Assembly (NCBI GenBank): GCA_937923325.1
Contig: CAKZUQ010000040.1
Location: 1 to 59,543, forward strand
DNA length: 59,543 nt
Reading direction: 5' to 3'
From: an uncultured Bacteriovoracaceae bacterium
GTDB lineage: Bacteria > Bdellovibrionota > Bacteriovoracia > Bacteriovoracales > Bacteriovoracaceae
The notes under the pieces were generated by a model. The model worked only from the letters and a program-made list of their open reading frames with translations. It did no database searches and was not told the origin of the DNA. Positions within the stretch are counted from its first letter, which is position 1, and each line of letters starts with the position of its first letter. Shown here piece by piece: positions 9,586 through 17,941 of this stretch. The position numbers and the translations under genes are program-made.

Positions 9586-10486
9586 TAGCTTCTAAGCGAT
9601 CAACTTCTTTTTTAAGGAATTCATAAAGAGTGTTAATCTTTAAGTTATCTTGATCTTCAATGTGATAAATAAAATTAACATTTGAATTAGGAAGAGTTAT
9701 CTTACTCCCAAGAGTTTCGAGTTTATCAGAAAAACTTGACCTGTTATAGACATGAAAAGGCACAACAGCAACACCAAGACCCAAGTTAACAGCATTTAAC
9801 ATATTTCCAAAAGAGTTCATAATCAACCTTGGCTTCAAGCCTCTTGGAATCTGTCCAAATCTTAGGCGACACCAGTTGTAAAACAAAGAATCTCTTTGTT
9901 CAAAAAATATCAATGGTAACTCTGAAAAGTCTTTCATTGTAATATCATTGTCTATTTTAAATTTTGCATTTTTTGAATATACAAAAACGATCTCCTCTTC
10001 ATGTAATACTTTGTGTGTACTATGGGCCGGAGTTAAATTTGCTGGTAAAACAATGCAGTCCAATTCAGAGCTTTCAAATTTTCGAAGAAGTACTTCTGAA
10101 GAGTCCATTTTTACTTGAAGCGAGAGATCTGGAAATAATTCAGAAAATTCAACAACTCTATTTATAATCCAAGACTTTCCAAGACCAAACATAGTTCCAA
10201 GGTTGATTGAACCCATAATTTTATTACTATTATTCTCTATTTCAGATATAGTCATATCCAAACGCTTAAAATAATTTTTTCCAAGCTTTGCTAACTTTTC
10301 TCCACTTGGAGTAAGAGTTACCTTCTTTCCAACTTTAGAGACAACTTTAAACCCAGCTTTAGCTTCAATGCTTTTAAGATTTTGGCTTACAGCGGATTGT
10401 GTAATACCAAGAATGTCTGCGGCTTCAGATAAAGTTGAACTTGATTCTACGGCCATTAATACGTTTAACTGATTTGAGTCGATCAT
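9566..10486 (-). CDS. LysR-type transcriptional regulator
   Basis: A winged helix-turn-helix DNA-binding domain occupies residues 1-60, with the SEAADILGITQSAVSQNLKSIE segment typical of LysR. A two-lobed effector domain of about 210 residues follows. The effector is unknown. A perfect inverted repeat lies 14 bases upstream of the start codon and is a likely autoregulatory site. The gene leads an overlapping operon with the nucleotidyltransferase and GNAT genes. Having the regulator first in the operon rather than divergent from it is less usual for LysR genes. Confidence 0.92.
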   Translation of the reverse strand: MIDSNQLNVLMAVESSSTLSEAADILGITQSAVSQNLKSIEAKAGFKVVSKVGKKVTLTPSGEKLAKLGKNYFKRLDMTISEIENNSNKIMGSINLGTMFGLGKSWIINRVVEFSELFPDLSLQVKMDSSEVLLRKFESSELDCIVLPANLTPAHSTHKVLHEEEIVFVYSKNAKFKIDNDITMKDFSELPLIFFEQRDSLFYNWCRLRFGQIPRGLKPRLIMNSFGNMLNAVNLGLGVAVVPFHVYNRSSFSDKLETLGSKITLPNSNVNFIYHIEDQDNLKINTLYEFLKKEVDRLEANEESAK

Positions 10487-10500
10487 AGTAAATCCAATGT

Positions 10501-10521
10501 TATATAAGTATGACTTATATA
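10501..10521. promoter_or_regulatory. Perfect inverted repeat upstream of the LysR gene (likely operator)
   Basis: TATATAAGT and its exact complement ACTTATATA flank a 3-base centre. The 21-base palindrome lies 14 bases ahead of the LysR start at 10486. LysR proteins bind interrupted palindromes of the T-N11-A kind near their own promoter, so autoregulation is likely. The AT-richness means it may also supply the -10 region. Confidence 0.5.
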
Positions 10522-10573
10522 TAAGTTTAAATATAGGATTACTATTATCGGAAAGGAAGTATGAATTATTTTC

Positions 10574-10605
10574 AAAAAAAGAGGCGTCCCTAAGAACACC
10601 TCTTT
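10574..10605 (-). terminator. Intrinsic terminator of fusA
   Basis: On the minus strand a 10-bp stem (AAAGAGGTGT paired with ACGCCTCTTT, one mismatch) is followed by a run of seven T. It lies about 30 bases past the fusA stop and before the LysR gene's upstream region. Confidence 0.8.
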
Positions 10606-10634
10606 ATATAATTAAAACCTGTAACTTTTAACTA

Positions 10635-12800
10635 TTAATCATCATTAGCAAGCTTCTCTTCTCTTGCTTTGATTACGTCAGCTTGGATGTTTGAAGGACA
10701 TGGCTTGTACTCAGCAAATTCCATTGAGTAAGAAGCTTTACCGGCAGATCCAGACCTTAGGTCAGTTGAGTAACCAAACATTTCAGATAATGGAACCTGA
10801 GCGTTGATAACAGTTTCTCCACCAGCAGTAGCTTCAGAACCTTGGATTAATCCACGCCTTGAAGATAAATCACCAATTACAAAACCTTGGAACTCATCTG
10901 GAGTCTCAACTTGAACTTGCATAAATGGCTCAAGTAAAACAGCATCTGCTTTTGCAATACCTTGTCTCATTGCCTGTCTTGAAGCAATTCTAAATGCCAT
11001 ATCAGATGAATCGACATCATGATACTTACCATCATTTAAATCAACTTCAACATCAATAAGTGGGAATGCAGCTAAAGGACCTTTATCCATAACGTCTTCA
11101 AAACCTTTTTCACAAGCACCAATAAATTCAGTTGGAATAGATCCACCTTTAATATTGTTGTTGAATTTAAAGTTTTGATCTTCTTTCTCTTTCTTATCTT
11201 TAGTTAAAGGTCTTAACACACCAACAACTTGACCAAATTGACCAGATCCACCTGTTTGCTTCTTATGAGTGTAATCAAAGTTAGCTTCAACTCTAATTGT
11301 CTCTCTATAGTTAACCTGTGGAGCACCAACTTCAACGTCAGCTTTATACTCCCTTTTCAATCTTTCTACATAAATCTCTAAGTGAAGCTCACCCATACCA
11401 GCGATTCTTGTCTCACCTGATTCTTCGTCAGTGAAAACATGAAATGTAGGATCTTCTTTTCTAAATCTTGAAAGACCTTTAGACATTCTTGCTTGCATAT
11501 CCTTATCCTTAGCTTTAATTGAAAGCTCGATAACAGGAATTGGAACGTGCATTCCTTCACAAGAAAGGTTTAGCAAATTATCGTTAGCTACAAATGTATC
11601 ACCAGAAGCACAGTCAACACCAACCATTGCGATGATATCTCCAGCACCAGCAACATCGATATTCTCTCTGTCGTTAGAGTTCATTCTTACCATTCTACCA
11701 ATACGAACTTTTTTCTTTGTTCTTGTATTGTAGATAGAATCACCTTTATTTAATTTACCTTGATAGATTCTTGTATAAGTTAACTGTCCAAATTGCTCGT
11801 CAGTAATTTTAAATGCCATACAAACAAGATCTTTTTCAAAATCTGGCTCTAGAGTAACTTTCTCTTCACCATTTTTTGTTTCCATTACACCAACTGGCTT
11901 CTCACAAGAAAGTGGAGAAGGTAAATATCTAGCTACAGCGTTAAGTAGACATTGAACACCTTTGTTTTTAAATGCAGATCCCATATAAACAGGAGTCAAT
12001 TGAAGTGTTTGAACACCAATTTTAATACATCTGTGTAACTCTTCTTCAGTAGGCTCATTACCTTCTAAGTATCTTTCCATTACATCATCATCGTATTCAG
12101 CTACAGCATCGATCATTTCAGCTCTTTTTGCTTCAACTTCATCTTTCATATCTGCAGGACACTCTTCAATTCTTACTTTTTCTCCGTTGTCTCCATCGAA
12201 GTAGTAAGCTTTAGAAGTAACAAGATCAACAACACCAGCAAAGTTCTCTTCTGCACCAATTGGTAACTGAACTAAAACAGCGTTATGGTTAAGTTTTTCT
12301 CTTAATTCTTTTGCACCTTTTTCTGCTCCGGCACCCATTCTATCCATCTTGTTCAAGAAAGCTAATCTAGGAACGTTATATCTTTTCATTTGTCTATCAA
12401 CTGTAATCGATTGAGCTTGAACTCCCGATACAGAACAAAGAACTAATACAGCACCATCTAATACTCTTAATGACCTTTCAACTTCAACAGTGAAGTCAAC
12501 GTGACCTGGAGTATCGATAATATTGATTTTGATAGATTTCCCACCACCTTCAGCAAAAGTGATTCCCTCTTTATCAATTCCTTCCCAGTTTACAGTTGTA
12601 GCTGCAGAAGTAATTGTAATCCCTTTCTCTTTTTCAAGTTCCATGTGGTCCATTTTTGCACCATCACCACCACCACGAACATCTTCAATTTTATGAATCA
12701 TGTCACAGTAAAAAAGGATTCTTTCTGTTAACGTTGTTTTTCCTGAGTCAATATGGGCAGATATCCCGATATTTCTCGTTTTAGGTAAGTTTTTCATCAA
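10635..12800 (-). CDS. fusA: Elongation factor G, mtEFG1/spdEFG1-like type
   Basis: This ribosomal translocase GTPase has the usual five domains in 721 residues. The P loop is AHIDSGKT (15-22), DTPGHVDF and NKMD follow, and there is a normal domain IV-V. The N-terminus ([19 protein letters not shown]) and the phrase [12 protein letters not shown] match the mitochondrial EFG1 / spirochaete-planctomycete EFG1 subfamily rather than canonical bacterial EF-G (GIMAHIDAGKTTTTE). In organisms with that type, a second EF-G is usually devoted to ribosome recycling; that gene would lie elsewhere. It stands alone with its own promoter and terminator. Two ATGs occur at the start and either may be used. 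Confidence 0.95.
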   Translation of the reverse strand: MMKNLPKTRNIGISAHIDSGKTTLTERILFYCDMIHKIEDVRGGGDGAKMDHMELEKEKGITITSAATTVNWEGIDKEGITFAEGGGKSIKINIIDTPGHVDFTVEVERSLRVLDGAVLVLCSVSGVQAQSITVDRQMKRYNVPRLAFLNKMDRMGAGAEKGAKELREKLNHNAVLVQLPIGAEENFAGVVDLVTSKAYYFDGDNGEKVRIEECPADMKDEVEAKRAEMIDAVAEYDDDVMERYLEGNEPTEEELHRCIKIGVQTLQLTPVYMGSAFKNKGVQCLLNAVARYLPSPLSCEKPVGVMETKNGEEKVTLEPDFEKDLVCMAFKITDEQFGQLTYTRIYQGKLNKGDSIYNTRTKKKVRIGRMVRMNSNDRENIDVAGAGDIIAMVGVDCASGDTFVANDNLLNLSCEGMHVPIPVIELSIKAKDKDMQARMSKGLSRFRKEDPTFHVFTDEESGETRIAGMGELHLEIYVERLKREYKADVEVGAPQVNYRETIRVEANFDYTHKKQTGGSGQFGQVVGVLRPLTKDKKEKEDQNFKFNNNIKGGSIPTEFIGACEKGFEDVMDKGPLAAFPLIDVEVDLNDGKYHDVDSSDMAFRIASRQAMRQGIAKADAVLLEPFMQVQVETPDEFQGFVIGDLSSRRGLIQGSEATAGGETVINAQVPLSEMFGYSTDLRSGSAGKASYSMEFAEYKPCPSNIQADVIKAREEKLANDD

Positions 12801-12862
12801 TACTCCAAAGTAAATGAGTTATTAGGTTACTAAAATCTTTAAATTTGTTAAAAATCAACAAG

Positions 12863-12891
12863 ATATTAAGTAAAAAAAGGTATTCAGTCAA
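12863..12891 (-). promoter_or_regulatory. Sigma-70-type promoter of fusA
   Basis: On the minus strand TTGACT and TAATAT are separated by 17 bases, close to consensus, giving a leader of about 55 bases before the fusA ATG. A 17-base inverted repeat (GTCAAT-N5-ATTGAC, 12887-12903) covers the -35 region and could be an operator or serve a divergent TTGACC promoter on the other strand. The rest of the 269-base gap to 13069 is AT-rich with nothing else I can identify. Confidence 0.6.
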
Positions 12892-13069
12892 TTTAATATT
12901 GACCCTATTCGGCATATTAGAAATAAACTATACATGAATATTTTAGAGTCATATAAAATGTAAAGTTTTTGAGGGATATATTATTTACATAAATTGAATT
13001 TTCAAATTACGCAGAACACCAACACAAATTATTATATGCTTACAATAATTTATAAAATGGATATAAGCG

Positions 13070-13875
13070 ATGAATATACTAAGAAAGGTAATTGTATCTG
13101 GGCTAGCTATTACAACAATGGCCCAAGCATCAAATTTAAACCACATGAGCTATACTAACAAAAATTCATTTAGATTCACGGAATCAAATGACAAAAGGAT
13201 TGCTCTCCACTTAGATCTTATTTCTGGGAACTCAGAGTATTTAAAAGATTTTCAAGATGAAAAGAGTAATAGTACATCTTCATCGAGATTAAGTATTGGA
13301 GCCTCTTACCTTTTCTAGCTAAATAATAGCTTTTATACAAGGACAAAAGTCTATCTCAATAGTGACTCAGAATCTCAAGACAGCATTGATAAACACTCTA
13401 GTTATACAGATTCTAATAACAATCAAATTGCAATTAATTACAAAGATAAGAGTTATGATATGTCTGAAATTGGAATTGACCAAATCTTTTTGAAGAAGTT
13501 TGAACTTAGCTCAACAGTAAGTATAAGCCCATTTGCTTCAATAGGAATATCATCTGGAAAAATTCAAATTGAAGAGTATTGGGAAAATAATAGAGATAAT
13601 CCCACTTTTTTTCAAAGCATAATAGATATTACATAGAAAACACTAAGAACTACATATCGACAAACGCATCTGTTGGAGTTGAAATCGACATCAAAAATAA
13701 GTATGGTTTCAATTTAAAGTCATCTTGGAGCCGTCGAAGCTTTAAAGAAGATGAAAAGAGCTTTACTACTTCAGGAGAAGAAATAACATTTAACCACGAA
13801 GAGATAAGCTCAACGAATACAAATATACCTAATTCGATAACGGAACTTACAATAGAGTTTTATCTTAAGATTTAA
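13070..13875 (+). pseudogene. Broken secreted / outer-membrane beta-barrel-like protein
   Basis: The first 82 codons encode a signal peptide (MNILRKVIVSGLAITTMAQA) and a start ending in SIGASYLF, then TAG at 13316-13318. The same frame then runs on as coding-like sequence for about 100 codons (LNNSFYTRTKVYLNSD and so on). It breaks at a run of seven T at 13606-13612. With one extra T the frame would continue through RYYIENTKNYIS to the TAA at 13873-13875, finishing in ELTIEFYLKI, an amphipathic strand ending like an outer-membrane barrel. Alternating hydrophobic strands (SISPFASIGISSG) support a porin-like fold. One nonsense codon and one frameshift make this a likely pseudogene of roughly 267 codons. 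Confidence 0.7.
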
Positions 13876-13898
13876 GAAAAAAAACTCTTAAGATATTT

Positions 13899-15113
13899 CT
13901 ACTTATTTTTTCTTTTTAGATTTAGTTTTGCAAGGTTACTTAAACCAAATATATACTTAAACTTCAAAGAAAAAGTAGACTCAATAACGCCATCTTCATT
14001 TGGTAAGTTATAATTTGTATGATTTCGAAGGTCACCATATTTTTTATTGAAAATAAACTCTGTACTAAATCGATTGAAGGTAGCCTCAACTCCAAGCTTT
14101 GTTTGCTTTTGCACACCCTCTTGATGTCCTTTAACGTCAACACTTGCAGTCGTTCTTAGCCCAAAGTTACTACCTGGTTTTTGTATATATAAAACACTAC
14201 CAGCTTCAACTTTAAAGTAATCATCTTTTAATTGAGATAAATGAGCTCCACTTTCAGCAAAAGCTCTAACACGACAAGAGGACCCCAAAGATAAGTTCTT
14301 TTGTATACCTAAGAAAGCATCAACATTAAATCCAGAAACAACTGGCCTATTATCCCACGTATTCTCAAAGCCATAGATATCTAAAAACTTATGCCAATCT
14401 TGTTGTTGTCCAGTTGCTCTAAGAAGACCATTAGAATTCTTACTATCTAACTGAATCCACCCAAATCCAACTTTATAAAACAGAACTTTATCTTTTTGAA
14501 TGTTATCAACAACCAGATTGATTAAAGATTCATTGGTGAAGTTTTGTTCAAATATAACTCTGGATCCACTAGGTTTAGAACTACGACTTATTAACTCTTC
14601 ATCAACCAAAAATTTCTTTTTTAACTCTCTCGTAAAAAGGTTTGTTTCTGCATTTAAAGTATAGGTTACACCGTTGTTTCTAGTTGATCTAATATTAAGA
14701 GCTGTCCCGTGAGTAGCACCAAAATCATCACCATCTCCACTAAATAAAACTCCCCACAATCCCATAAGCTTGTTATCATTTGGTAAAGAAATAGCAAGGC
14801 TCAGCTTAGCTGTTTCATGAACTTTTCCTGGGATATGTTTTTGAATTTCTTCAGGTAGATCTTTGAATTCTAAATTATTTACTTGAAAAGTTGTAAAATC
14901 ATCTTTTTTTACAACTGGTGACTCAGAGTCACACTTTACAATCTTTTGAGCAACCTCAGTTTCCAATGTTTTGGATTTTTCACAGCTGACTGATAAAGTT
15001 TGATCATTAATTGAATCAAGCGCACCCTTAAAATCTACCAACTGAACTGGATCAATTTGAGCATAAGCACTAAAACTAAATAGAATGAGAATTAATAAAC
15101 TTTTCACATTCAA
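13899..15113 (-). CDS. Secreted, probably outer-membrane protein of unknown function
   Basis: A clear signal peptide (MNVKSLLILILFSFSAYA, cleaved before QIDPVQ) leads a 404-residue protein. Its C-terminal two thirds consist of alternating-polarity strands, such as VLYIQKPGSNFGLRTTASVD and STFSLKFKYIFGL, as in beta-barrel proteins. There are cysteines near residues 44, 54 and 58. I do not recognise the family. It is convergent with the broken barrel-like gene. The 10-base inverted repeat at 13861-13870 and 13886-13895 lies between the two genes and may end transcription weakly. Confidence 0.7.
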   Translation of the reverse strand: MNVKSLLILILFSFSAYAQIDPVQLVDFKGALDSINDQTLSVSCEKSKTLETEVAQKIVKCDSESPVVKKDDFTTFQVNNLEFKDLPEEIQKHIPGKVHETAKLSLAISLPNDNKLMGLWGVLFSGDGDDFGATHGTALNIRSTRNNGVTYTLNAETNLFTRELKKKFLVDEELISRSSKPSGSRVIFEQNFTNESLINLVVDNIQKDKVLFYKVGFGWIQLDSKNSNGLLRATGQQQDWHKFLDIYGFENTWDNRPVVSGFNVDAFLGIQKNLSLGSSCRVRAFAESGAHLSQLKDDYFKVEAGSVLYIQKPGSNFGLRTTASVDVKGHQEGVQKQTKLGVEATFNRFSTEFIFNKKYGDLRNHTNYNLPNEDGVIESTFSLKFKYIFGLSNLAKLNLKRKNK

Positions 15114-15156
15114 CGATTCGGAAGAACGACCTTTAAACTCAAGAAAAAAAATATGC

Positions 15157-15185
15157 TTGCCTAAGTAACTAATTTCACTTAATAA
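15157..15185 (+). promoter_or_regulatory. Promoter of the 15193 gene, predicting a leaderless mRNA
   Basis: TTGCCT at 15157-15162 and TAATAA at 15180-15185 are 17 bases apart. The expected transcription start, about 7 bases past the -10 box, falls at 15191-15193, on or just before the ATG, and there is no Shine-Dalgarno. The mRNA may therefore be leaderless. Confidence 0.45.
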
Positions 15186-15192
15186 TATTAGA

Positions 15193-15831
15193 ATGCAATC
15201 ATCAGATTTAACGAAAGAGAACCTTTATGAGGCCGTAAAAGCAATTTACGAAAGCCCTTCAAAACACCTACACCTTAATCAACAAAAGCTTTATACGCTT
15301 TTTAGTGCAGCATTTAACTATATGCTTTATAGATCAGGAAAAGAGCCCGGTCATTATATAATCAGAGTTCAAGATAGTTACTTATTCGATAAGCTGACAA
15401 AAAGATCTAAAGATCAAACAACTAGAAAGTTCATGCAAAAACTAGGACTGCCAAGAAGATTAAAATATGGCGGATCTACATTTCACCTAGACTTTTTCAA
15501 TATTTCAACATGGACTACCACTAATGATATTCCTAAAGAAAAAATTAAAGGTGCAATCATTGTTAAAAATGCTAACAAGCAAGTAATTGATACGCCTACA
15601 GAAGAAATGGAAGAAGCCGACAGAGAGTATATCGAACTACTAAAAGCACTTCCTACAGACTACTATGTTTCGACACTGACAGAATTTGTTCCCAAAACAA
15701 TTACGATTGCATTTGATGAAGAGTTTGAAAATTTAGAGATTTTAAGATTTGGATTTATTAAAGAAGCTCCCAGAGAAGAAGTTCTTAAAGGTGTTAAAAT
15801 AAATGTAGATCTTGATACTTTAGAAGACTAG
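15193..15831 (+). CDS. Hypothetical cytoplasmic protein
   Basis: A 212-residue soluble protein with no signal peptide, membrane segment or cysteine. The N-terminal half is helical and basic (SKHLHLNQQKLYTLFSAAF, DKLTKRSKDQTTRKFMQKL). The C-terminal half is acidic (EEMEEADREYIELL, FDEEFENLEILRFGF). I do not recognise a family. It stands alone between a divergent secreted-protein gene and a candidate RNA region. Confidence 0.75.
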   Translation: MQSSDLTKENLYEAVKAIYESPSKHLHLNQQKLYTLFSAAFNYMLYRSGKEPGHYIIRVQDSYLFDKLTKRSKDQTTRKFMQKLGLPRRLKYGGSTFHLDFFNISTWTTTNDIPKEKIKGAIIVKNANKQVIDTPTEEMEEADREYIELLKALPTDYYVSTLTEFVPKTITIAFDEEFENLEILRFGFIKEAPREEVLKGVKINVDLDTLED

Positions 15832-15838
15832 ATATTTG

Positions 15839-15951
15839 CTAGAGAGCTGAAATAGATAGATAGTTTGTGTGGTTGTTTGGGATAAGTTTCTTATTCAAAA
15901 AACTTAAAGATGGTTGGTGCGTGTGTGTGATATGTATTATCAGCTCTCTAG
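15839..15951 (-). ncRNA. Candidate structured RNA closed by a 12-bp perfect stem
   Basis: CTAGAGAGCTGA at 15839-15850 is exactly complementary to 15940-15951, and the pairing extends outward by four more pairs including one G-U. The 89 bases between include an inner stem (AAGTTT/AAACTT). Read on the minus strand, the interior is rich in C and A (ACACACACGCACCAACC, ATCCCAAACAACC) and nearly free of G, as in sRNAs that pair with ribosome-binding sites. A sigma-54-like box lies about 25 bases upstream on that strand. No protein-coding frame is evident. Strand and function are inferred, and no U-tract terminator follows on the minus strand. Confidence 0.4.
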
Positions 15952-15983
15952 TAAAAGTTTTCCAACCCTTTACACCTTTTATA

Positions 15984-16002
15984 TATACAAGAGCTATGCC
16001 AA
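15984..16002 (-). promoter_or_regulatory. Sigma-54-like promoter element (degenerate -12)
   Basis: The minus strand reads TTGGCATAGCTCTTGTATA. The GG at -24 is correct, but the -12 dinucleotide is GT instead of GC. It matches the strong sigma-54 promoter at 59358-59376 at 17 of 19 positions counted from TTGGCA, including an identical spacer AGCTC. The predicted start near 15975 would place the whole inverted-repeat RNA in the transcript. The GC-to-GT change makes activity uncertain. Confidence 0.3.
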
Positions 16003-16056
16003 CCTAAAATCGAGTTAAATACCTGGAATTACATTAATAGAAGAAGTATCACTTTA

Positions 16057-16815
16057 TCAAAGTGATGTCATTTTGATCCAGTTAGTGAGTTTTTTTGATA
16101 CTGAACTCAATTTTTGAGGATCTGAAAGAGCAAAACCACAATGCGGCGTAACATAGATCTGATTAGAGAATGTAGTTAAGTCTATTATAGGATCAAGCTC
16201 AAAAGTATCAGTACTTAATACTCCAATAAATAAATCAATATTTTGAAAATCTTGATTATTTAAATATTTAGACTCAAAGCTAAATCCATCAATTAAAGAT
16301 AAATTGATTTTACTTATCTCAAAACTAGAGCAGCAATGAATTCCAACTTTAAAAAATTTTGTTTTAAGAGTTTTAAGAAAATTATTCAATAAAACATAAT
16401 CACTATCATTGGCCATATAAAGCATAGGTTCATCTAAAAAGAAGTAACAAGAAGCCACTCTCTTCTTTTCAAAAAGTTCAATTATTTGATTTAAATACCA
16501 TTTAAGCAATAGGTTTATTTCTAGAGGAGAAATTTTTTTAAAGCTTTTAATCAAAGTAATTGGACCTACTAACTGGAATTTAAACTCTTCATACTCAGTA
16601 ACGGAATCAAGGTTTGGAATTTTAATGTTTCTTCCTAAAATACCTTTATCAAATGAGTCTGTATTAAAATCACCAATAACTTGGGCCAACATAAACTGCG
16701 ACTTATCTAATAGTGGTAACGAGTATAAAACGGGCAAATCGAAACTCTTATTGAATTGATCTGCATCCCTTAGCGACTTAAAAGGCAAAGAGCCAATGTG
16801 TGAAGTTTTAATCAT
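16057..16815 (-). CDS. Compact MetE-like (cobalamin-independent methionine synthase superfamily) protein
   Basis: At 252 residues this is one UROD/MetE-type barrel. It has HIGSLP (6-11), VGPITL (83-88), FLDEPML (126-132), then GIHCCSS (His160, Cys162), FSFES (Glu181) and TPHCGF (Cys226). These four line up with the zinc ligands His, Cys, Glu and Cys of E. coli MetE, so a zinc thiol-methyltransferase site seems intact. The N-terminal folate-binding half of MetE is absent, as in archaeal core MetE proteins, and it is even shorter than those. It overlaps the cysteine desulfurase gene by 4 bases, suggesting work on sulfur metabolites. The methyl donor is unknown. Confidence 0.6.
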   Translation of the reverse strand: MIKTSHIGSLPFKSLRDADQFNKSFDLPVLYSLPLLDKSQFMLAQVIGDFNTDSFDKGILGRNIKIPNLDSVTEYEEFKFQLVGPITLIKSFKKISPLEINLLLKWYLNQIIELFEKKRVASCYFFLDEPMLYMANDSDYVLLNNFLKTLKTKFFKVGIHCCSSFEISKINLSLIDGFSFESKYLNNQDFQNIDLFIGVLSTDTFELDPIIDLTTFSNQIYVTPHCGFALSDPQKLSSVSKKLTNWIKMTSL

Positions 16816-17936
16816 AAAGAGCTTACAAAGTTTTGAATCTTGTGCAGAAGCCCCTCTTTATCAAAATCTAATAAAGGAGAAAAAGATATTCTTAAGAAAG
16901 AAGATGCATCCAACGAAGTCTTTCCCATGTCGAGTAATGTTCGAGAAGGTTCGACAGATCCTGACGAACAGGCAGAACCGGAGCTAATAAAAAGGTTGTC
17001 CATATCAAAACGAGCTAGCATTATATCACTTTTATCTAAGCTACAAACTAAACCAATAGTATTAGAAGATCTTAATTGATCTTGTGCTACAACAGAAAAG
17101 TGACCAGATTTTGTAAATATACTCTCTAACTTCTCTCTAAATTTAATTGCTTCGTTATAAGAAAAACAGTCTAAATTGTGCTTAAGTGCAATACTTGTTA
17201 ACTGAGCATTAAGTGGATTTTCAGTTCCAGCTCTAATACCGGCCTGCTGACCACCACCAACAATCAGAGGTAATACTTTACTTGATTTTTTGACAAAGCT
17301 AAAGCCACAAGACTTTGGCCCACCAAACTTATGAGATGAAAAAGTATAGCAATCTAAAGCACTGCTTAGATTACTAAAATTTTCAACTTTAGATACACAC
17401 TGAACAGCATCCACGTGAACCTTAACCCCTGTTTTACTTTTTAACTCTTCGGCCAAAGAAAGATTCCAGATTACTCCAGTTTCATTATGAACATGAGTAA
17501 AGTTTAACCAAGTCGTACCTTTAACTTCAAAAAGGTTAATTTTATCAATCGTATCCTCTAAATCAAAAAGGCCATCTCTATCAATTTTTAATCGTAAAAC
17601 CCCAACGCCTTTTCTTGCAAGCCTATCTGCAACAGAGCAAACGGCTCCATGATCACTTGAGAAATAAATAAAAAGGTCGTCTTTATTCAAATTAAATAAA
17701 GTATTAATCCATTCAGTTGCACCCGAATGAAAGATAACATTGTATTCAGAAGTTAGGTTAAAAGATTTTAAAAGAAAATTTGAATTTTCACTTATGACCC
17801 TTCTAGACTTTTTTCCCATTGAATGAGAAGAAGAAGGATTTGCAAATAGCAAATCCCCTTTTGCTAAATGATCCAAGACCGGCTTAACTAAAGGGGATGT
17901 TGCATTATAATCAAGATAATAATTATCTAAATTCAA
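16812..17936 (-). CDS. Cysteine desulfurase (NifS/IscS family)
   Basis: This PLP enzyme releases sulfur from cysteine as a persulfide. Residues in place are His96 (SSDHGA), HNETGV (150-155), Asp176 (HVDAVQ), the PLP-binding Lys203 in SSHKFGG, RAGTENP, and the mobile catalytic loop SGSACSSGSVEPS with Cys323. The length (374) is typical. It is 5 bases downstream of an Rrf2-type regulator and overlaps the MetE-like gene. No iscU, iscA or hscAB follows, so this is not a standard isc operon. It could feed Fe-S assembly or tRNA thiolation. Confidence 0.88.
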   Translation of the reverse strand: MNLDNYYLDYNATSPLVKPVLDHLAKGDLLFANPSSSHSMGKKSRRVISENSNFLLKSFNLTSEYNVIFHSGATEWINTLFNLNKDDLFIYFSSDHGAVCSVADRLARKGVGVLRLKIDRDGLFDLEDTIDKINLFEVKGTTWLNFTHVHNETGVIWNLSLAEELKSKTGVKVHVDAVQCVSKVENFSNLSSALDCYTFSSHKFGGPKSCGFSFVKKSSKVLPLIVGGGQQAGIRAGTENPLNAQLTSIALKHNLDCFSYNEAIKFREKLESIFTKSGHFSVVAQDQLRSSNTIGLVCSLDKSDIMLARFDMDNLFISSGSACSSGSVEPSRTLLDMGKTSLDASSFLRISFSPLLDFDKEGLLHKIQNFVSSL

Positions 17937-17941
17937 AACTA

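Noticed and set aside
13861..13895. 10-base inverted repeat as a strong terminator
   Set aside because: The arms are AT-rich and self-complementary and the T-run is in the loop, not after the stem, so only a weak effect is plausible.
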